Part shown: positions 18,572-27,029 of the stretch, piece after piece
Layout of the letters: each line of letters begins with the position of its first letter
How positions within the stretch are numbered: the stretch's first letter is position 1
Assembly (NCBI GenBank): GCA_009773645.1
Contig: WSYB01000025.1
Span: 46,468 to 110,467 of the forward strand
Direction: 5' to 3'
Length of the DNA stretch: 64,000 nt
Source of the DNA: Geobacteraceae bacterium
Lineage (GTDB): Bacteria; Desulfobacterota; Desulfuromonadia; Geobacterales; Geobacteraceae
Translations under genes and position numbers: made by a program
The notes under the pieces: model-generated
What the model was told of the DNA's origin: nothing
Seen by the model: the letters and a program-made list of their open reading frames with translations, nothing else
The model's database searches: none

Positions 18572-18698
18572 CTTTACAGCCGGGATGCGGTTCATACTGT
18601 TCGCGTGAACGGGGAAGAGGAGAGCGGGCAGGAGATGAACCGGTATGCGTTTCTGCTGATCGAATAGAGGCGGGGTCTGAGGTTCCGGAAGGTCTTAC

Positions 18699-19739
18699 AT
18701 GAACGGTTCGGCGAAGGTGCACGGCATTTTACTCTTCCCCCGGGGCAAGCAAGGGTGGCGGGCGTTCGTGCTCCGCTGGCTTTTCATCGCGCTGGTGGTG
18801 AGTGCAGGAGGTTATTACGTGTTCAGGATGCCGGGCCGTACGTACAATCAGCCCCTCAACCCCTTGACCGGAGACGAGACCCTGCTTCGCGACCGGCTCC
18901 GGGGGCATGTCCGGACCCTGGCGGGGGAGATCGGCGAGCGGAACGTCCGGCGTTACGGCGCCCTTGAGGCGGCGGCCGGCTACATCGAAAAGGAGCTTAA
19001 GGGCGCCGGCTTTGCCGTGACCGACCAAGTCTATACGGCGGAGGGGAAGAAGGTGCGCAACCTGGAGGCGGAGCTTCCCGGCATAAGCACCCCTGCCGAG
19101 ATCATCGTCGTCGGCGCCCATTACGACACGGTGCCCGGCTCGCCGGGGGCAAACGACAACGCAAGCGGCGCGGCGGCGGTCCTGGAGCTCGGCCGGCTCC
19201 TCAATGGGCGCCCCCTGGCCCGGACCGTGCGCTTCGTCCTGTTCGTCAACGAGGAGCCGCCGTTCTTCAAGACCGGCCAGATGGGGAGCCTGGTCTACGC
19301 CAGGCGGTCGCGGCAGCGGGGCGAGCGGATCGCCGGCATGCTCTCGCTGGAGACCATCGGCTACTACTCCGATGCACCGGGAAGCCAGCATTACCCGTTC
19401 CCCCTCAATTTCTTCTACCCCTCCACCGGCAACTTCATCGGCTTCGTGGGGAACATCGGCTCGCGCCGGCTGGTGCGCCGGTCTATCGAGGCCTTTCGCC
19501 GCACTACCCCCTTCCCCTCCGAGGGGGCCGCGGTGCCTGGTGGGATCATCGGGGTCGGCTGGTCCGACCACTGGTCGTTCTGGCACGAGGGGTATCCGGC
19601 CCTCATGGTCACCGATACCGCCTTCTACCGGTACGATTACTACCACGGCCCGCAGGATACGCCGGGGAGGCTCGACTATGACCGCATGGCACAGGTCGTG
19701 GCGGGGCTTGCCCGGGTTGTGGCCGAGCTGGCGGAGTGA
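18699..19739 (+). CDS. Membrane-anchored M28-family zinc aminopeptidase
   Basis: A 346-residue protein. One hydrophobic segment (about 24-42) near the start anchors it, leaving the enzyme outside the cytoplasm. The M28 di-zinc ligands are visible: GAHYDTVPGS (His141, Asp143), GANDNASG (Asp153), FVNEEPP (catalytic Glu185, Glu186), and a later DTAFYRYDYYHGPQDTP with the closing His. The order and spacing match the M28 peptidases that remove N-terminal residues. The natural substrate is unknown. The SD-like GGAAGG lies 7 bases before the ATG. It stands alone between the trx terminator and a 540-base noncoding gap. Confidence 0.9.
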   Translation: MNGSAKVHGILLFPRGKQGWRAFVLRWLFIALVVSAGGYYVFRMPGRTYNQPLNPLTGDETLLRDRLRGHVRTLAGEIGERNVRRYGALEAAAGYIEKELKGAGFAVTDQVYTAEGKKVRNLEAELPGISTPAEIIVVGAHYDTVPGSPGANDNASGAAAVLELGRLLNGRPLARTVRFVLFVNEEPPFFKTGQMGSLVYARRSRQRGERIAGMLSLETIGYYSDAPGSQHYPFPLNFFYPSTGNFIGFVGNIGSRRLVRRSIEAFRRTTPFPSEGAAVPGGIIGVGWSDHWSFWHEGYPALMVTDTAFYRYDYYHGPQDTPGRLDYDRMAQVVAGLARVVAELAE

Positions 19740-19978
19740 AAAAAATCGTGTTTCTTCATCTCCTCCGTGGACAACTGAGGTTTTTTGGTTAAAATCTGGG
19801 GGACACAGAACGATAGTACAATAAGCAGTATTACACTCCCCCTACTGTCACCAAATCTTCACTTGGCAATGATTTTGAAATTTGCAATTTAGCCCATATG
19901 ATGTTTTAAAATCACATATACATAATGGGATCATGAACATGGATGTTCATCACTCTGCCCAATTCGTTGTTTGGAAAG

Positions 19979-20021
19979 GCCGCTTGCTTCAGCCGCAAAT
20001 GCTGATAGAGCGGCTTTTTTT
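19979..20021 (+). terminator. Rho-independent terminator not attached to any gene
   Basis: The outer stem is GCCGCT / AGCGGC and the inner stem TCAGC / GCTGA with loop CGCAAAT, followed by a run of seven T. The nearest upstream stop on this strand is about 240 bases away, so it may end an untranslated RNA or be a late terminator for the M28 peptidase. Confidence 0.75.
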
Positions 20022-20077
20022 CGTTCTATGGGGTAATTATTTTTCGGAACTATATTCAAAACAAAAGTATTGGTTTT

Positions 20078-20167
20078 CCTCCCCCTTTCGTAAAGGGGGA
20101 TTGAGGGGGATTTAAATTCAGCCGGCTGCTAAATCCCCCCTGGCCCCCCTTTACAAAAGGGGGGAAA
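20078..20167. repeat. Inverted repeat of C-run/G-run arms
   Basis: TCCCCCTTTCGTAAAGGGGG with GGGGGATTTAAA faces AAATCCCCCC and CCCCCCTTTACAAAAGG. The arms are complementary and A/T-centred on GCCGGC. The look is of a miniature inverted-repeat element of the kind scattered between genes; only one copy is in this window. Confidence 0.65.
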
Positions 20168-20225
20168 CAAGCGGTTTTTAAGCCAAGCATTTTTTTCATA
20201 TATAGATTCCGTTATTTTTTTAGCC

Positions 20226-20248
20226 CTAAGCCGGCAAAGCCGGCTTAG
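20226..20248 (+). promoter_or_regulatory. Perfect hairpin in the leader of the papain-like gene
   Basis: CTAAGCCGG and CCGGCTTAG pair perfectly around loop CAAAG. It is not followed by a T-run, so it is not a typical terminator. It ends about 20 bases before the strong AAGGAGG of the gene at 20282, so it could stabilise the leader or be a binding site. Confidence 0.5.
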
Positions 20249-20281
20249 TATTTAACGCTTTCTGTCGAAAGGAGGAACACC

Positions 20282-22231
20282 ATGGCCAAGGTAGCGAAAT
20301 CACAAACGACGAAAAAAGGAAGGATCCTCGACGCACGGCGCGACACCATCGATTTCCGCGACCGTATGTACGTGCCGACGCTGGTGGAAGTCCCCACGTT
20401 CAGGGACCTGAAGGACTACCGGAAAGCCAAGGTCCCGATTCTCGACCAGGGGAAGGAGGGGGCATGCACCGGCTTCGGCCTGGCGACGGTGGTCAATTAC
20501 CTCCTCCGCACCCGGAAGCAGTTGCCGAGCGGGGTGGAAGCCAGTCCTGCCATGCTTTACAACCTGGCAAGGCGCTATGACGAGTGGCCGGGGGAGAAAT
20601 ACGAGGGGTCCAGCGCCCGCGGGGCCATGAAGGGGTGGCACAAGCACGGGGTCTGCTCGACGCCCCTCTGGAAGGAAGAGAAGGGCCGCCTGACTGCCAA
20701 AGTCATGGATGAAGCGGTCAGCAATCCCCTCGGCGCTTATTACCGGGTCAACCACAAGGACCTCGTGGCAATGCACTGCGCCCTTGCCGAGGTGGATATC
20801 CTCTACGCCACGGCATCCGTCCATGAAGGGTGGGACCAGGTGGACAAAAAGGGGATTATTCCCCTGCGCGACCAGATGCTGGGTGGGCACGCCTTCGCCA
20901 TCGTCGCCTATGACGAGAAGGGGTTCTGGATTCAGAACTCATGGGGGGATACCTGGGGCATGGGAGGATTTGCCTGCATCACCTACGACGACTGGCTGGC
21001 GAACGGCACCGACATCTGGGTCGCCCGGCTCGGCGCGCCGGTTCATCTCTCGGAAACGTTGTCATTTGCCGTTCAATATTCCGGGATGGTCCCCCGTTCG
21101 GACGCCGTCAGCAACAACGAGCTACGCCGGCACATCATCAGCATCGGCAACAACGGCTTCCTGAAGGCCGACGGCACGTTCGGTACCGACAAGGCGGATG
21201 TCGCGGAGATCATGGGCGGGTGCGCGGGGAAGAAAGTCGTCCTCTACGCCCACGGCGGGCTCGTCGGCGAAGAGTCGGCCGTCCAGGTGCTTGCCGATTT
21301 CCTCCCGGTTTTCGGAGCGGCCGGCGTCCACCCGATATCCTTCGTCTGGCACAGCGACTTCTGGACGACTCTCGTCAACATCCTCAAGGAATCCCTCGGC
21401 AAGCGCAAACCGGAGGGGTTCCTCGACAGCGCCAAGGACTTCATGCTCGACCGGCTCGACGACGCCCTGGAGCCGATCTCCCGGATGATCGGCGGCAAGG
21501 CCCAGTGGGACGAGATGAGGGAGAATGCCCTGGGGGCCACGGTTGAAAAGGAAGGCGGAGCACGGCTTGCCGTGGACAGGCTGAAAGATATGGTTAATAA
21601 AGCGACCGAAATTCACGTCATCGGCCACAGCGCCGGGAGCATTTTCCACGCCCCTCTCGTCCAGCTCCTCGCCACGCAGGGAGCTATCACATCCGGCCCA
21701 CTGAAGGGGGAAACGGGTCTGGGGATACCGATCAAGACCTGCACCCTCTGGGCGCCGGCGATCACCCTCGACCTGTTCAAACAGACCTATCTGCCGCTCA
21801 TCGGAAAAGGAATCGAGAAATTCGCCCTCTTCACCATGGACGACAAGACGGAGCAGGACGACAACTGCGCGAGGATCTACAACAAGTCCCTCCTCTACCT
21901 CGTTTCCAACGCCTTCGAGGACGAGCCGCGCATCCCCCTCTTCCGGGATGGCTTCCCCATCCTCGGGATGGAGAAGTTCGTCGAGGATGACGCCGATATG
22001 AAAGCGCTCTTCAAGAAGAACCACGCCGAATGGATTCGCTCGCCGAACAGTTTCGCCGATACACCTGCGAACTACTCCACGGCGCGGCATCACGGCGACT
22101 TCGACAATGACAAGGCGACCGTGGTCGCCACGCTGCAGAGAATCACCGGCAACGTGGCAACGGCAAAACTCTTCAAGGTTCGCAAGACCGCGGCAGTCCT
22201 GCGTGACCAGCGGAGTCTGCTGGAGAGATGA
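20282..22231 (+). CDS. Papain-like C1 peptidase fused to an alpha/beta-hydrolase-type domain
   Basis: A 649-residue protein with two enzymatic halves and no signal peptide. The N-terminal half (about 40-255) is a C1-family cysteine protease: oxyanion Gln56 and Cys62 in LDQGKEGACTGF, His203 in GGHAFAIVAYD and Asn219 in IQNSWGDTWG. The second half (about 315-560) shows VLYAHGGLVGE (an oxyanion HGG, His324) and IHVIGHSAGS, a GxSxG nucleophile elbow with Ser450, typical of lipases and esterases. Family knowledge gives each half; their joint role is inferred only as processing of a protein plus an ester or lipid substrate. The gene has AAGGAGG upstream. The protein continues to Arg649 after a segment of unknown fold. 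Confidence 0.83.
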   Translation: MAKVAKSQTTKKGRILDARRDTIDFRDRMYVPTLVEVPTFRDLKDYRKAKVPILDQGKEGACTGFGLATVVNYLLRTRKQLPSGVEASPAMLYNLARRYDEWPGEKYEGSSARGAMKGWHKHGVCSTPLWKEEKGRLTAKVMDEAVSNPLGAYYRVNHKDLVAMHCALAEVDILYATASVHEGWDQVDKKGIIPLRDQMLGGHAFAIVAYDEKGFWIQNSWGDTWGMGGFACITYDDWLANGTDIWVARLGAPVHLSETLSFAVQYSGMVPRSDAVSNNELRRHIISIGNNGFLKADGTFGTDKADVAEIMGGCAGKKVVLYAHGGLVGEESAVQVLADFLPVFGAAGVHPISFVWHSDFWTTLVNILKESLGKRKPEGFLDSAKDFMLDRLDDALEPISRMIGGKAQWDEMRENALGATVEKEGGARLAVDRLKDMVNKATEIHVIGHSAGSIFHAPLVQLLATQGAITSGPLKGETGLGIPIKTCTLWAPAITLDLFKQTYLPLIGKGIEKFALFTMDDKTEQDDNCARIYNKSLLYLVSNAFEDEPRIPLFRDGFPILGMEKFVEDDADMKALFKKNHAEWIRSPNSFADTPANYSTARHHGDFDNDKATVVATLQRITGNVATAKLFKVRKTAAVLRDQRSLLER

Positions 22232-22346
22232 CAGTTCCGTCTCATGGAAGCGGCGCGGCGAATGCATATCTGACCCTCTTGCTTCTACTCAGGCAAAGTA
22301 TCACAGGAGTTAATCCGATGATTTAACAAAGTACAGGAGGTGACGC

Positions 22347-22679
22347 ATGAAAGTTTTACTGGCAGTGGTAGCGGTATTCCTCATCACAGGCTGTACGAGC
22401 ACTCCGTTGCGGATTCCGACGCCGCAGGACAAGCTCGTGGACAGGGATTACCAGGTCCTCGGGCAAGGAGAAGGGAGTTCGACCGGCATCATGCTGTTCC
22501 AGTTGATCCCGATCAATCAGAACGACCGGTTCCAGAATGCCTACGACGAAGCCGTGAAAAGCAAGGGGGGAGACCGGCTGCTCGATCCGGTGGTCGAGGA
22601 GCGCTGGTTCTGGGCCTGGGTCCTTAACGGTTACACCACGAAGATCTCGGGAACCGTGGTCAAGGATACCAAGAAGTGA
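22347..22679 (+). CDS. Small lipoprotein of unknown function
   Basis: A 110-residue protein that starts MKVLLAVVAVFLITGC: a lipoprotein signal peptide with a lipobox, so the mature protein begins at Cys16 and should be lipidated. The rest has LVDRDYQVLGQGEGSS, GIMLFQLIPINQND and a C-terminal strand ending KKISG-like. It recalls small TRL-type or DUF6567-type lipoproteins (LG...EG...G...IP pattern) but that assignment is tentative. AGGAGG precedes the ATG. It lies 115 bases after the papain/hydrolase gene on the same strand. Confidence 0.8.
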   Translation: MKVLLAVVAVFLITGCTSTPLRIPTPQDKLVDRDYQVLGQGEGSSTGIMLFQLIPINQNDRFQNAYDEAVKSKGGDRLLDPVVEERWFWAWVLNGYTTKISGTVVKDTKK

Positions 22680-22889
22680 CAGTCGCAGCAGGGTTGGTGT
22701 GACGAAGGGAAATAGAAGGGGTCAGGTGCATCTGCCCGGGCATCCGGGCTTAAGGAAAACGTCGCTACTGCCGAAACATTCCGTATAGAGGCAAGAGTGA
22801 CCTTAATAATCACCAACAACTGCCATGGCGGGTTTGCCGTGCGCAACGCCCTGCAGGGGCAAAAGCCCGTGAGGGGAAAAGGAGACGTC

Positions 22890-23123
22890 ATGAGGAAAGT
22901 AATTGTGTTCGCAACGCTTGCCGGATTCACCTTGTCCGCAACCGCCTTTGCCGGGGTTGACCTCAATGTCAACGTGAGAGCGGGTCTCCCCGCCCCTCCC
23001 CCGCCGCCGGGGATAATCATCAAGGCACCCCAGCCTGCCACGGTGGTCAAGGGGGACAACGGCAAGCACCTGGGGCATTACAAGGCAAAGAAGGGGAAAA
23101 AGCACGGGAAGAAGAAGGATTGA
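22890..23123 (+). CDS. Small exported basic/proline-rich protein
   Basis: A 77-residue protein with a clean Sec signal (MRKVIVFATLAGFTLSATAFA, cleaved before GVDLN). The mature part has a proline stretch (APPPPPG) and a Lys/His/Gly-rich tail (KGKKHGKKKD). The start is ATG 22890, with AAAAGGAG in front; a longer frame from 22797 lacks support. No family is recognised. It ends 12 bases before the response-regulator gene, so the two may be cotranscribed. Confidence 0.7.
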   Translation: MRKVIVFATLAGFTLSATAFAGVDLNVNVRAGLPAPPPPPGIIIKAPQPATVVKGDNGKHLGHYKAKKGKKHGKKKD

Positions 23124-23135
23124 GGCATCCGGGCC

Positions 23136-24092
23136 ATGACAGACTTATCACAGAACACGACGTTTGCCTTTCCCATACTCGTTGTGGATGACAACCTCCT
23201 CCTAAGGACCATGCTCGAGGCAAACCTGAAAGCAGCCGGTTATAAGGTCGTTACCGCGGAAAATGGCAAGCAGGCTCTGGAGATTTTCAAAAAGGACTAT
23301 TATCCGATCGTCATGACCGACTGGGTCATGCCGGAGATGGACGGCCTTGACCTGTGCCGGGCAATCCGCACCGACGACTCGGGACGGTATACCTATGTCA
23401 TCCTCCTCACGTCCCAGAATTCCAAGAATGACATAATTACGGGACTTGAGGCGGGAGCTGATGAATACCTGATAAAACCGGTGCATCAGGCCGAGTTGGT
23501 TACCCGTCTGAAAACCGCCAGACGGATACTGGAGCTGGAGAGTTCCCTGAAAACGAGCATGGAGGAAATCAAGAGTCTGTCCCTGATCGATCCTTTGACC
23601 GGGATTTTCAACAGGCGGTACATGAATGATCGTATCCCCCATGAAATCAAGAAGGCTTACCGTTATGAGCGCTCCCTATCGCTGATCCTGGTGGGCATCA
23701 ATCAGTTCAAGGAGGTTACTGACACCTACGGGCATTTCACCGGCGACCTGGTTCTGAAGGCGTGCGCCGATTGCATGGCTGAGTCGGCGCGCAAGGAGCT
23801 CGACTGGCTGGCACGCTACGGAGAGGATGAGTTCGTGGTGGTGCTGCCTGAAACGGATGCGGCCGGAGCCGTGATTCTTGCAAAACGATTGCGGATCAGG
23901 ATTGCCTCGACGGTTATCAAGAACAACAACAAGGAGCTCAAGGTGACCGCCAGCTTTGGGGTGGCAGGTTTCACCGCCAGCAAGGAGAAGGAAGGATTAA
24001 CGGCGCAGATCCTTCTCGACAAGGCTGACGGTTGCCTCCATCAGGCCAAGGACGATGGGGGAGAATCGATCAAGGGAGTCCAGCTCAGTTGA
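23136..24092 (+). CDS. Response regulator with degenerate GGDEF output domain
   Basis: A 318-residue protein. The receiver domain (about 12-130) has the acidic pocket DD19, phospho-acceptor Asp62 (MTDWVMPEMDG) and Lys114 (YLIKP). A GGDEF-family domain follows (about 145-310). Its signature is GEDEF (229-233) instead of GGDEF. The metal-binding Asp of the DxDxFK strand is Gly187 (VGINQFK), and the second Asp is Asn. Both changes should impair GTP condensation, so it is likely a GTP sensor or inactive partner rather than a cyclase. The receiver half looks functional. The upstream gene is the small exported protein. Confidence 0.9.
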   Translation: MTDLSQNTTFAFPILVVDDNLLLRTMLEANLKAAGYKVVTAENGKQALEIFKKDYYPIVMTDWVMPEMDGLDLCRAIRTDDSGRYTYVILLTSQNSKNDIITGLEAGADEYLIKPVHQAELVTRLKTARRILELESSLKTSMEEIKSLSLIDPLTGIFNRRYMNDRIPHEIKKAYRYERSLSLILVGINQFKEVTDTYGHFTGDLVLKACADCMAESARKELDWLARYGEDEFVVVLPETDAAGAVILAKRLRIRIASTVIKNNNKELKVTASFGVAGFTASKEKEGLTAQILLDKADGCLHQAKDDGGESIKGVQLS

Positions 24093-24101
24093 TGAAAAAG
24101 T

Positions 24102-24135
24102 AAACCGGTTCTCCGTCGGCATCGGGGAAGAGCGT
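24102..24135. repeat. 34-bp fragment also found inside the PPC-domain gene
   Basis: These 34 bases match 26680-26713 at 33 positions. The second copy is coding for GTLFPDADGEPV on the minus strand, so the copy here looks like a fragment of that gene carried to the space after the response regulator. The two lie in the same orientation, flanking the PDZ-repeat gene. Confidence 0.7.
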
Positions 24136-24157
24136 AAGTCCCTGCTGTCGCCATTGG

Positions 24158-24190
24158 AAAAGCCTGCTTTCGAGCAGGCTTTTTTATTTT
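24158..24190 (+). terminator. Rho-independent terminator after the response regulator
   Basis: AAGCCTGCT and AGCAGGCTT pair perfectly with tetraloop TTCG, followed by TTTTTTATTTTT. Confidence 0.9.
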
Positions 24191-24259
24191 TTTGTGGTTT
24201 TCCCGCTAAAAGTGCGTTAGAACCCAGGTGTGCCGCCATGATGAACTCGAGAGGTCGCC

Positions 24260-26503
24260 ATGAACGTAACGATAATTCCCCTCCTTCTTTTCATGGTATT
24301 TCCCGCCATTACATCGGCCCAGACGACAGCCGAACTGATACCCCTTGTTCAGCCGGAGCCTCACTTCACCTATTGCAGTCTTCTCCATATCACCACCGAA
24401 TCAACACTGCCGCCAAAGCCAAAGCCGTTTCTGGGGATCGCGCTTTCCGAAATTAAACAGGAAACTCCACCCCTCCCCTGCCCGGAAAACATTTTCGTCA
24501 AGGTTGACCGGGTTGCACGCGGCTCTGCAGCGGACAAGGCGGGCATCAGGGAATACGATATCATTACCGCCATAAACGGTACTCCCGTATGCCGGGAAAA
24601 GGGGGACATCGTATCGTCATTCAGAAAGAACATTGACCGGCAGAATGTGGGCGCACAGGTCACATTTGATATCCTGCGGGGGGCTGAGGCTCTTTCCGTA
24701 TCCGCCACACTGAAGGAATTGCCGACCCGTTATCAGCCTGAGGCCGACCATCGGCGAATTGAGGCGTGCCCCGAACGGCCATCCCTCCTTGCACCTGCGT
24801 TGCGTTCCACTAACACCCGCTCTCTGTTTAATGACATCCTCGCCGGGTTATTCCTGCGTTCCAGCGCCGTTCATAACCCGGGTCAGACCTCAGACAAGGA
24901 CCCTGATCGCCTTCAATTGCCGGAGATGACCTGGCTGCTCCGTCACCCCCTGACCTCCGGAGCGGTTGCCCGTGATTTGTCCCGGCAGCTTGCCGCACCT
25001 CTTCATTCAGCAGATTGGCGTCCGGATGATATCGTGCGGAGTGCAGCCCGTCTTCTTGAGGCAGAACCGGCAATCACCGCCCCGCAAGAGATCACCTTTC
25101 CCGCATTGTTACGTGCAATGGAGAGTGCAAAGGCAAAGGCAGAAAAGGCGTTAGACCGCCTTTCACCTGCCGAAGCAGCGCTTTTGCGGGAAAAGGCGTT
25201 GAGCTCGCCGGAAGACGAGCAATGGGACAGCATCGTGGACCTTTCCCTGAAAATCGAGCGCAGGGAGCTCTTCAACGCGTTTGTCCCGCTCCTCCCCTTT
25301 TTCACGCGGGATAACCTCGCCCTGCTCAAACAGGACCTCATCGCGAGGTTTGGGGGCAACACGGAACCCATACTGTATGACGCAGTGACTCCTGTGGGAC
25401 GCGTAATCGTGGGAGACGCCGGCCCCGATGTTTACCGGGAAGATGCGGCCCTGATCCTCGATCTGGGTGGTGACGACCTCTACCTCAACAACGCAGGAGG
25501 GACGCGGCCCGGCATGCCGGTGGCGCTCGTGGTCGACTGGGGGGGAAACGACCGGTACATCGCCGGGGACAGTTTTTCACAGGGGGCGGGTGTCCTGGGA
25601 GGGGGCTTTCTCCTGGATCTCGGCGGCAACGACACCTTTGTCTCTCCCGACGGCAGCCAGGGCGCCGGGTTCTGGGGGAGCGGCCTCCTCTACCATGGCG
25701 ACGGGAAAGGGACGTTCAATGCACGAAGCTTTTCCCAGGGGACGGGGCAGATGGGGATCGGCATTATAGCGAACGGTAAAGGGGATTCCGTCTATAACTG
25801 CTCCCTCGGCGGGCAGGGGCTGGGCCTCTTTGCCGGGGCCGGCTTACTGATCGACCGGGGGGGCGACGACTACTACCAACTGGGAGGGCTGCAGCCGGAC
25901 TTCCGCGACCCGTTGAAGGCTACGGTCAGTTTTGGCCAGGGTTTTGGCGGAGGATACCGGGCGGAAAAAGACAAAACCGGCGTGCCGGGCGGCATCGGCA
26001 TGCTCATCGACGAAGCGGGAGACGATACCTATGTTGCCGACTACTTCGCCCAAGGCGCGTCCTATTACTACGGCATCGGCATCCTGCACGACCTGGCCGG
26101 AAACGACCGTTACTTCGCGGGGCGCTATGCACAGGGAGCGGGAATTCATTCGTCGATCGGGGTAATGATCGATCAGCAGGGGAACGATTCCTATTACGCC
26201 TCCTTCGGCGTTGCGCAGGGAATGGGGCACGACTACGGCGTCGGGTATCTGGAGGACGACCACGGGGATGACACCTATTGGGGGGGACAACTGGTTCAGG
26301 GCGCAGCCACCGGCGGCGGTATCGGCATTCTACTGGACCTGGGGGGAGGCGACCGCTACACGTGCAACGGGAAAGGGCAGGCCTATGCGGATGCAGATGA
26401 CTGCATGGGGATCATGATCGACACTGAGCCTTCCAGGGATATCCTAAGTAGCCACCGGGATGTGGTGCCTGTCCGGGTGGGGGTAAAGAATCCGGGGAAA
26501 TGA
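24260..26503 (+). CDS. Exported PDZ protein with about eleven GGDDxY/QGAG repeats
   Basis: A 747-residue protein. Residues 1-20 are a Sec signal (cleaved near TSA|Q). A PDZ-like domain follows (about 55-150; FLGIAL, GSAADKAGIREYDIITAINGTPV). A helical linker of about 200 residues follows. From about 390 to 725 a repeat runs in tandem, each about 25-28 residues: G-x-G-ILxDxGG-D/N-D-xY-x(6-7)-QGAG. The regular Gly/Asp/Tyr pattern suggests a beta-roll or beta-helix, probably metal-binding by analogy, but the family was not identified. No catalytic motif of HtrA-type proteases is present. Upstream lie a terminator and a copied gene fragment; the ATG has AGAGG six bases ahead. Confidence 0.82.
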   Translation: MNVTIIPLLLFMVFPAITSAQTTAELIPLVQPEPHFTYCSLLHITTESTLPPKPKPFLGIALSEIKQETPPLPCPENIFVKVDRVARGSAADKAGIREYDIITAINGTPVCREKGDIVSSFRKNIDRQNVGAQVTFDILRGAEALSVSATLKELPTRYQPEADHRRIEACPERPSLLAPALRSTNTRSLFNDILAGLFLRSSAVHNPGQTSDKDPDRLQLPEMTWLLRHPLTSGAVARDLSRQLAAPLHSADWRPDDIVRSAARLLEAEPAITAPQEITFPALLRAMESAKAKAEKALDRLSPAEAALLREKALSSPEDEQWDSIVDLSLKIERRELFNAFVPLLPFFTRDNLALLKQDLIARFGGNTEPILYDAVTPVGRVIVGDAGPDVYREDAALILDLGGDDLYLNNAGGTRPGMPVALVVDWGGNDRYIAGDSFSQGAGVLGGGFLLDLGGNDTFVSPDGSQGAGFWGSGLLYHGDGKGTFNARSFSQGTGQMGIGIIANGKGDSVYNCSLGGQGLGLFAGAGLLIDRGGDDYYQLGGLQPDFRDPLKATVSFGQGFGGGYRAEKDKTGVPGGIGMLIDEAGDDTYVADYFAQGASYYYGIGILHDLAGNDRYFAGRYAQGAGIHSSIGVMIDQQGNDSYYASFGVAQGMGHDYGVGYLEDDHGDDTYWGGQLVQGAATGGGIGILLDLGGGDRYTCNGKGQAYADADDCMGIMIDTEPSRDILSSHRDVVPVRVGVKNPGK

Positions 26504-26512
26504 TTTTCACCC

Positions 26513-26956
26513 TTACGGCTGCAACAGCTCAAAACCGGTCGCCGCATCCGGCAGCCGGCGGCAGGTCGTATCGGTCAGTTCCCAGAGCACCATTTCCACC
26601 ACATGCCAGACCTTTACCCCCCGGCGAACGCAGCCGGTGACGGTTTCTCCTTTACGCCCGCCGGCAATGTGCATGTGCAAAACCGGCTCTCCGTCGGCAT
26701 CGGGGAAGAGCGTGCCCACTCCGGCCACCTCATGAACACCGTCCAGCACCAGTTCCATGGGAATAACGGGCTGACTGCGCCCCTGCTCCGGCCCTACAAT
26801 CAGCGTGCTCCCCTCATCCGCTCCACCCAGCACGATAAGCGCCGCCGCCCGGACCCCGTGCTCACGGGCAAATGCCTCGACACTCTCATGCAGGATATCG
26901 CCGTCTTCCAGGCGCAGAACAAAGATACGTCCCGGTTTCGCTTCGGAATACTTCAT
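26513..26956 (-). CDS. PPC-domain (DUF296) protein
   Basis: A 147-residue protein with the PPC/DUF296 fold known from plant AT-hook proteins and bacterial stand-alone versions. Motifs: RIFVLRLEDGDILHES at the start, LIVLGGADEG, VHEVAGVGTLFPDADGEPVLHMHIAGG (metal-type His94 and His96) and the closing CRRL. The bacterial role is uncertain; trimerisation and metal binding are known for relatives. It converges with the PDZ-repeat gene (10 bases apart). Bases 26680-26713 of this gene recur at 24102-24135. Confidence 0.9.
   Translation of the reverse strand: MKYSEAKPGRIFVLRLEDGDILHESVEAFAREHGVRAAALIVLGGADEGSTLIVGPEQGRSQPVIPMELVLDGVHEVAGVGTLFPDADGEPVLHMHIAGGRKGETVTGCVRRGVKVWHVVEMVLWELTDTTCRRLPDAATGFELLQP
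26680..26713. repeat. Source-side copy of the 34-bp duplicated fragment
   Basis: This lies inside the PPC-domain gene and codes for GTLFPDADGEPV on the minus strand. It matches 24102-24135 at 33 of 34 positions. Confidence 0.7.
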
Positions 26957-27029
26957 TGATGAGTTCCTTTCGTCTTTCGACCGGATAGAACGTTATAAGC
27001 CTGACCGGCTGGCTTGTTGGGCCTTATCT

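Larger units (their letters stand above)
19740..20281. other. Noncoding gap with terminator, IR repeat and 5' hairpin
   Basis: No gene was found here. From left to right the stretch holds an AT-rich region with a small hairpin (ATGAAC / GTTCAT near 19932-19951), a strong terminator (19979-20021), an inverted C/G-run repeat (20078-20167) and a perfect hairpin (20226-20248) before the papain-like gene. The segment ending at the terminator could be a short noncoding RNA transcribed rightward, but no promoter was identified with confidence. Confidence 0.6.

Noticed and set aside
22680..22889. c-di-GMP riboswitch before the small exported protein
   Set aside because: GC-rich hairpins are present, but the GEMM core (GCAAACC...GGGACGCAAAGC) is absent.
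25440..26450. Tandem DNA repeats that could suggest a CRISPR array
   Set aside because: The periodicity is in the protein (GGDDxY units) and the DNA units vary; the frame is one intact gene.
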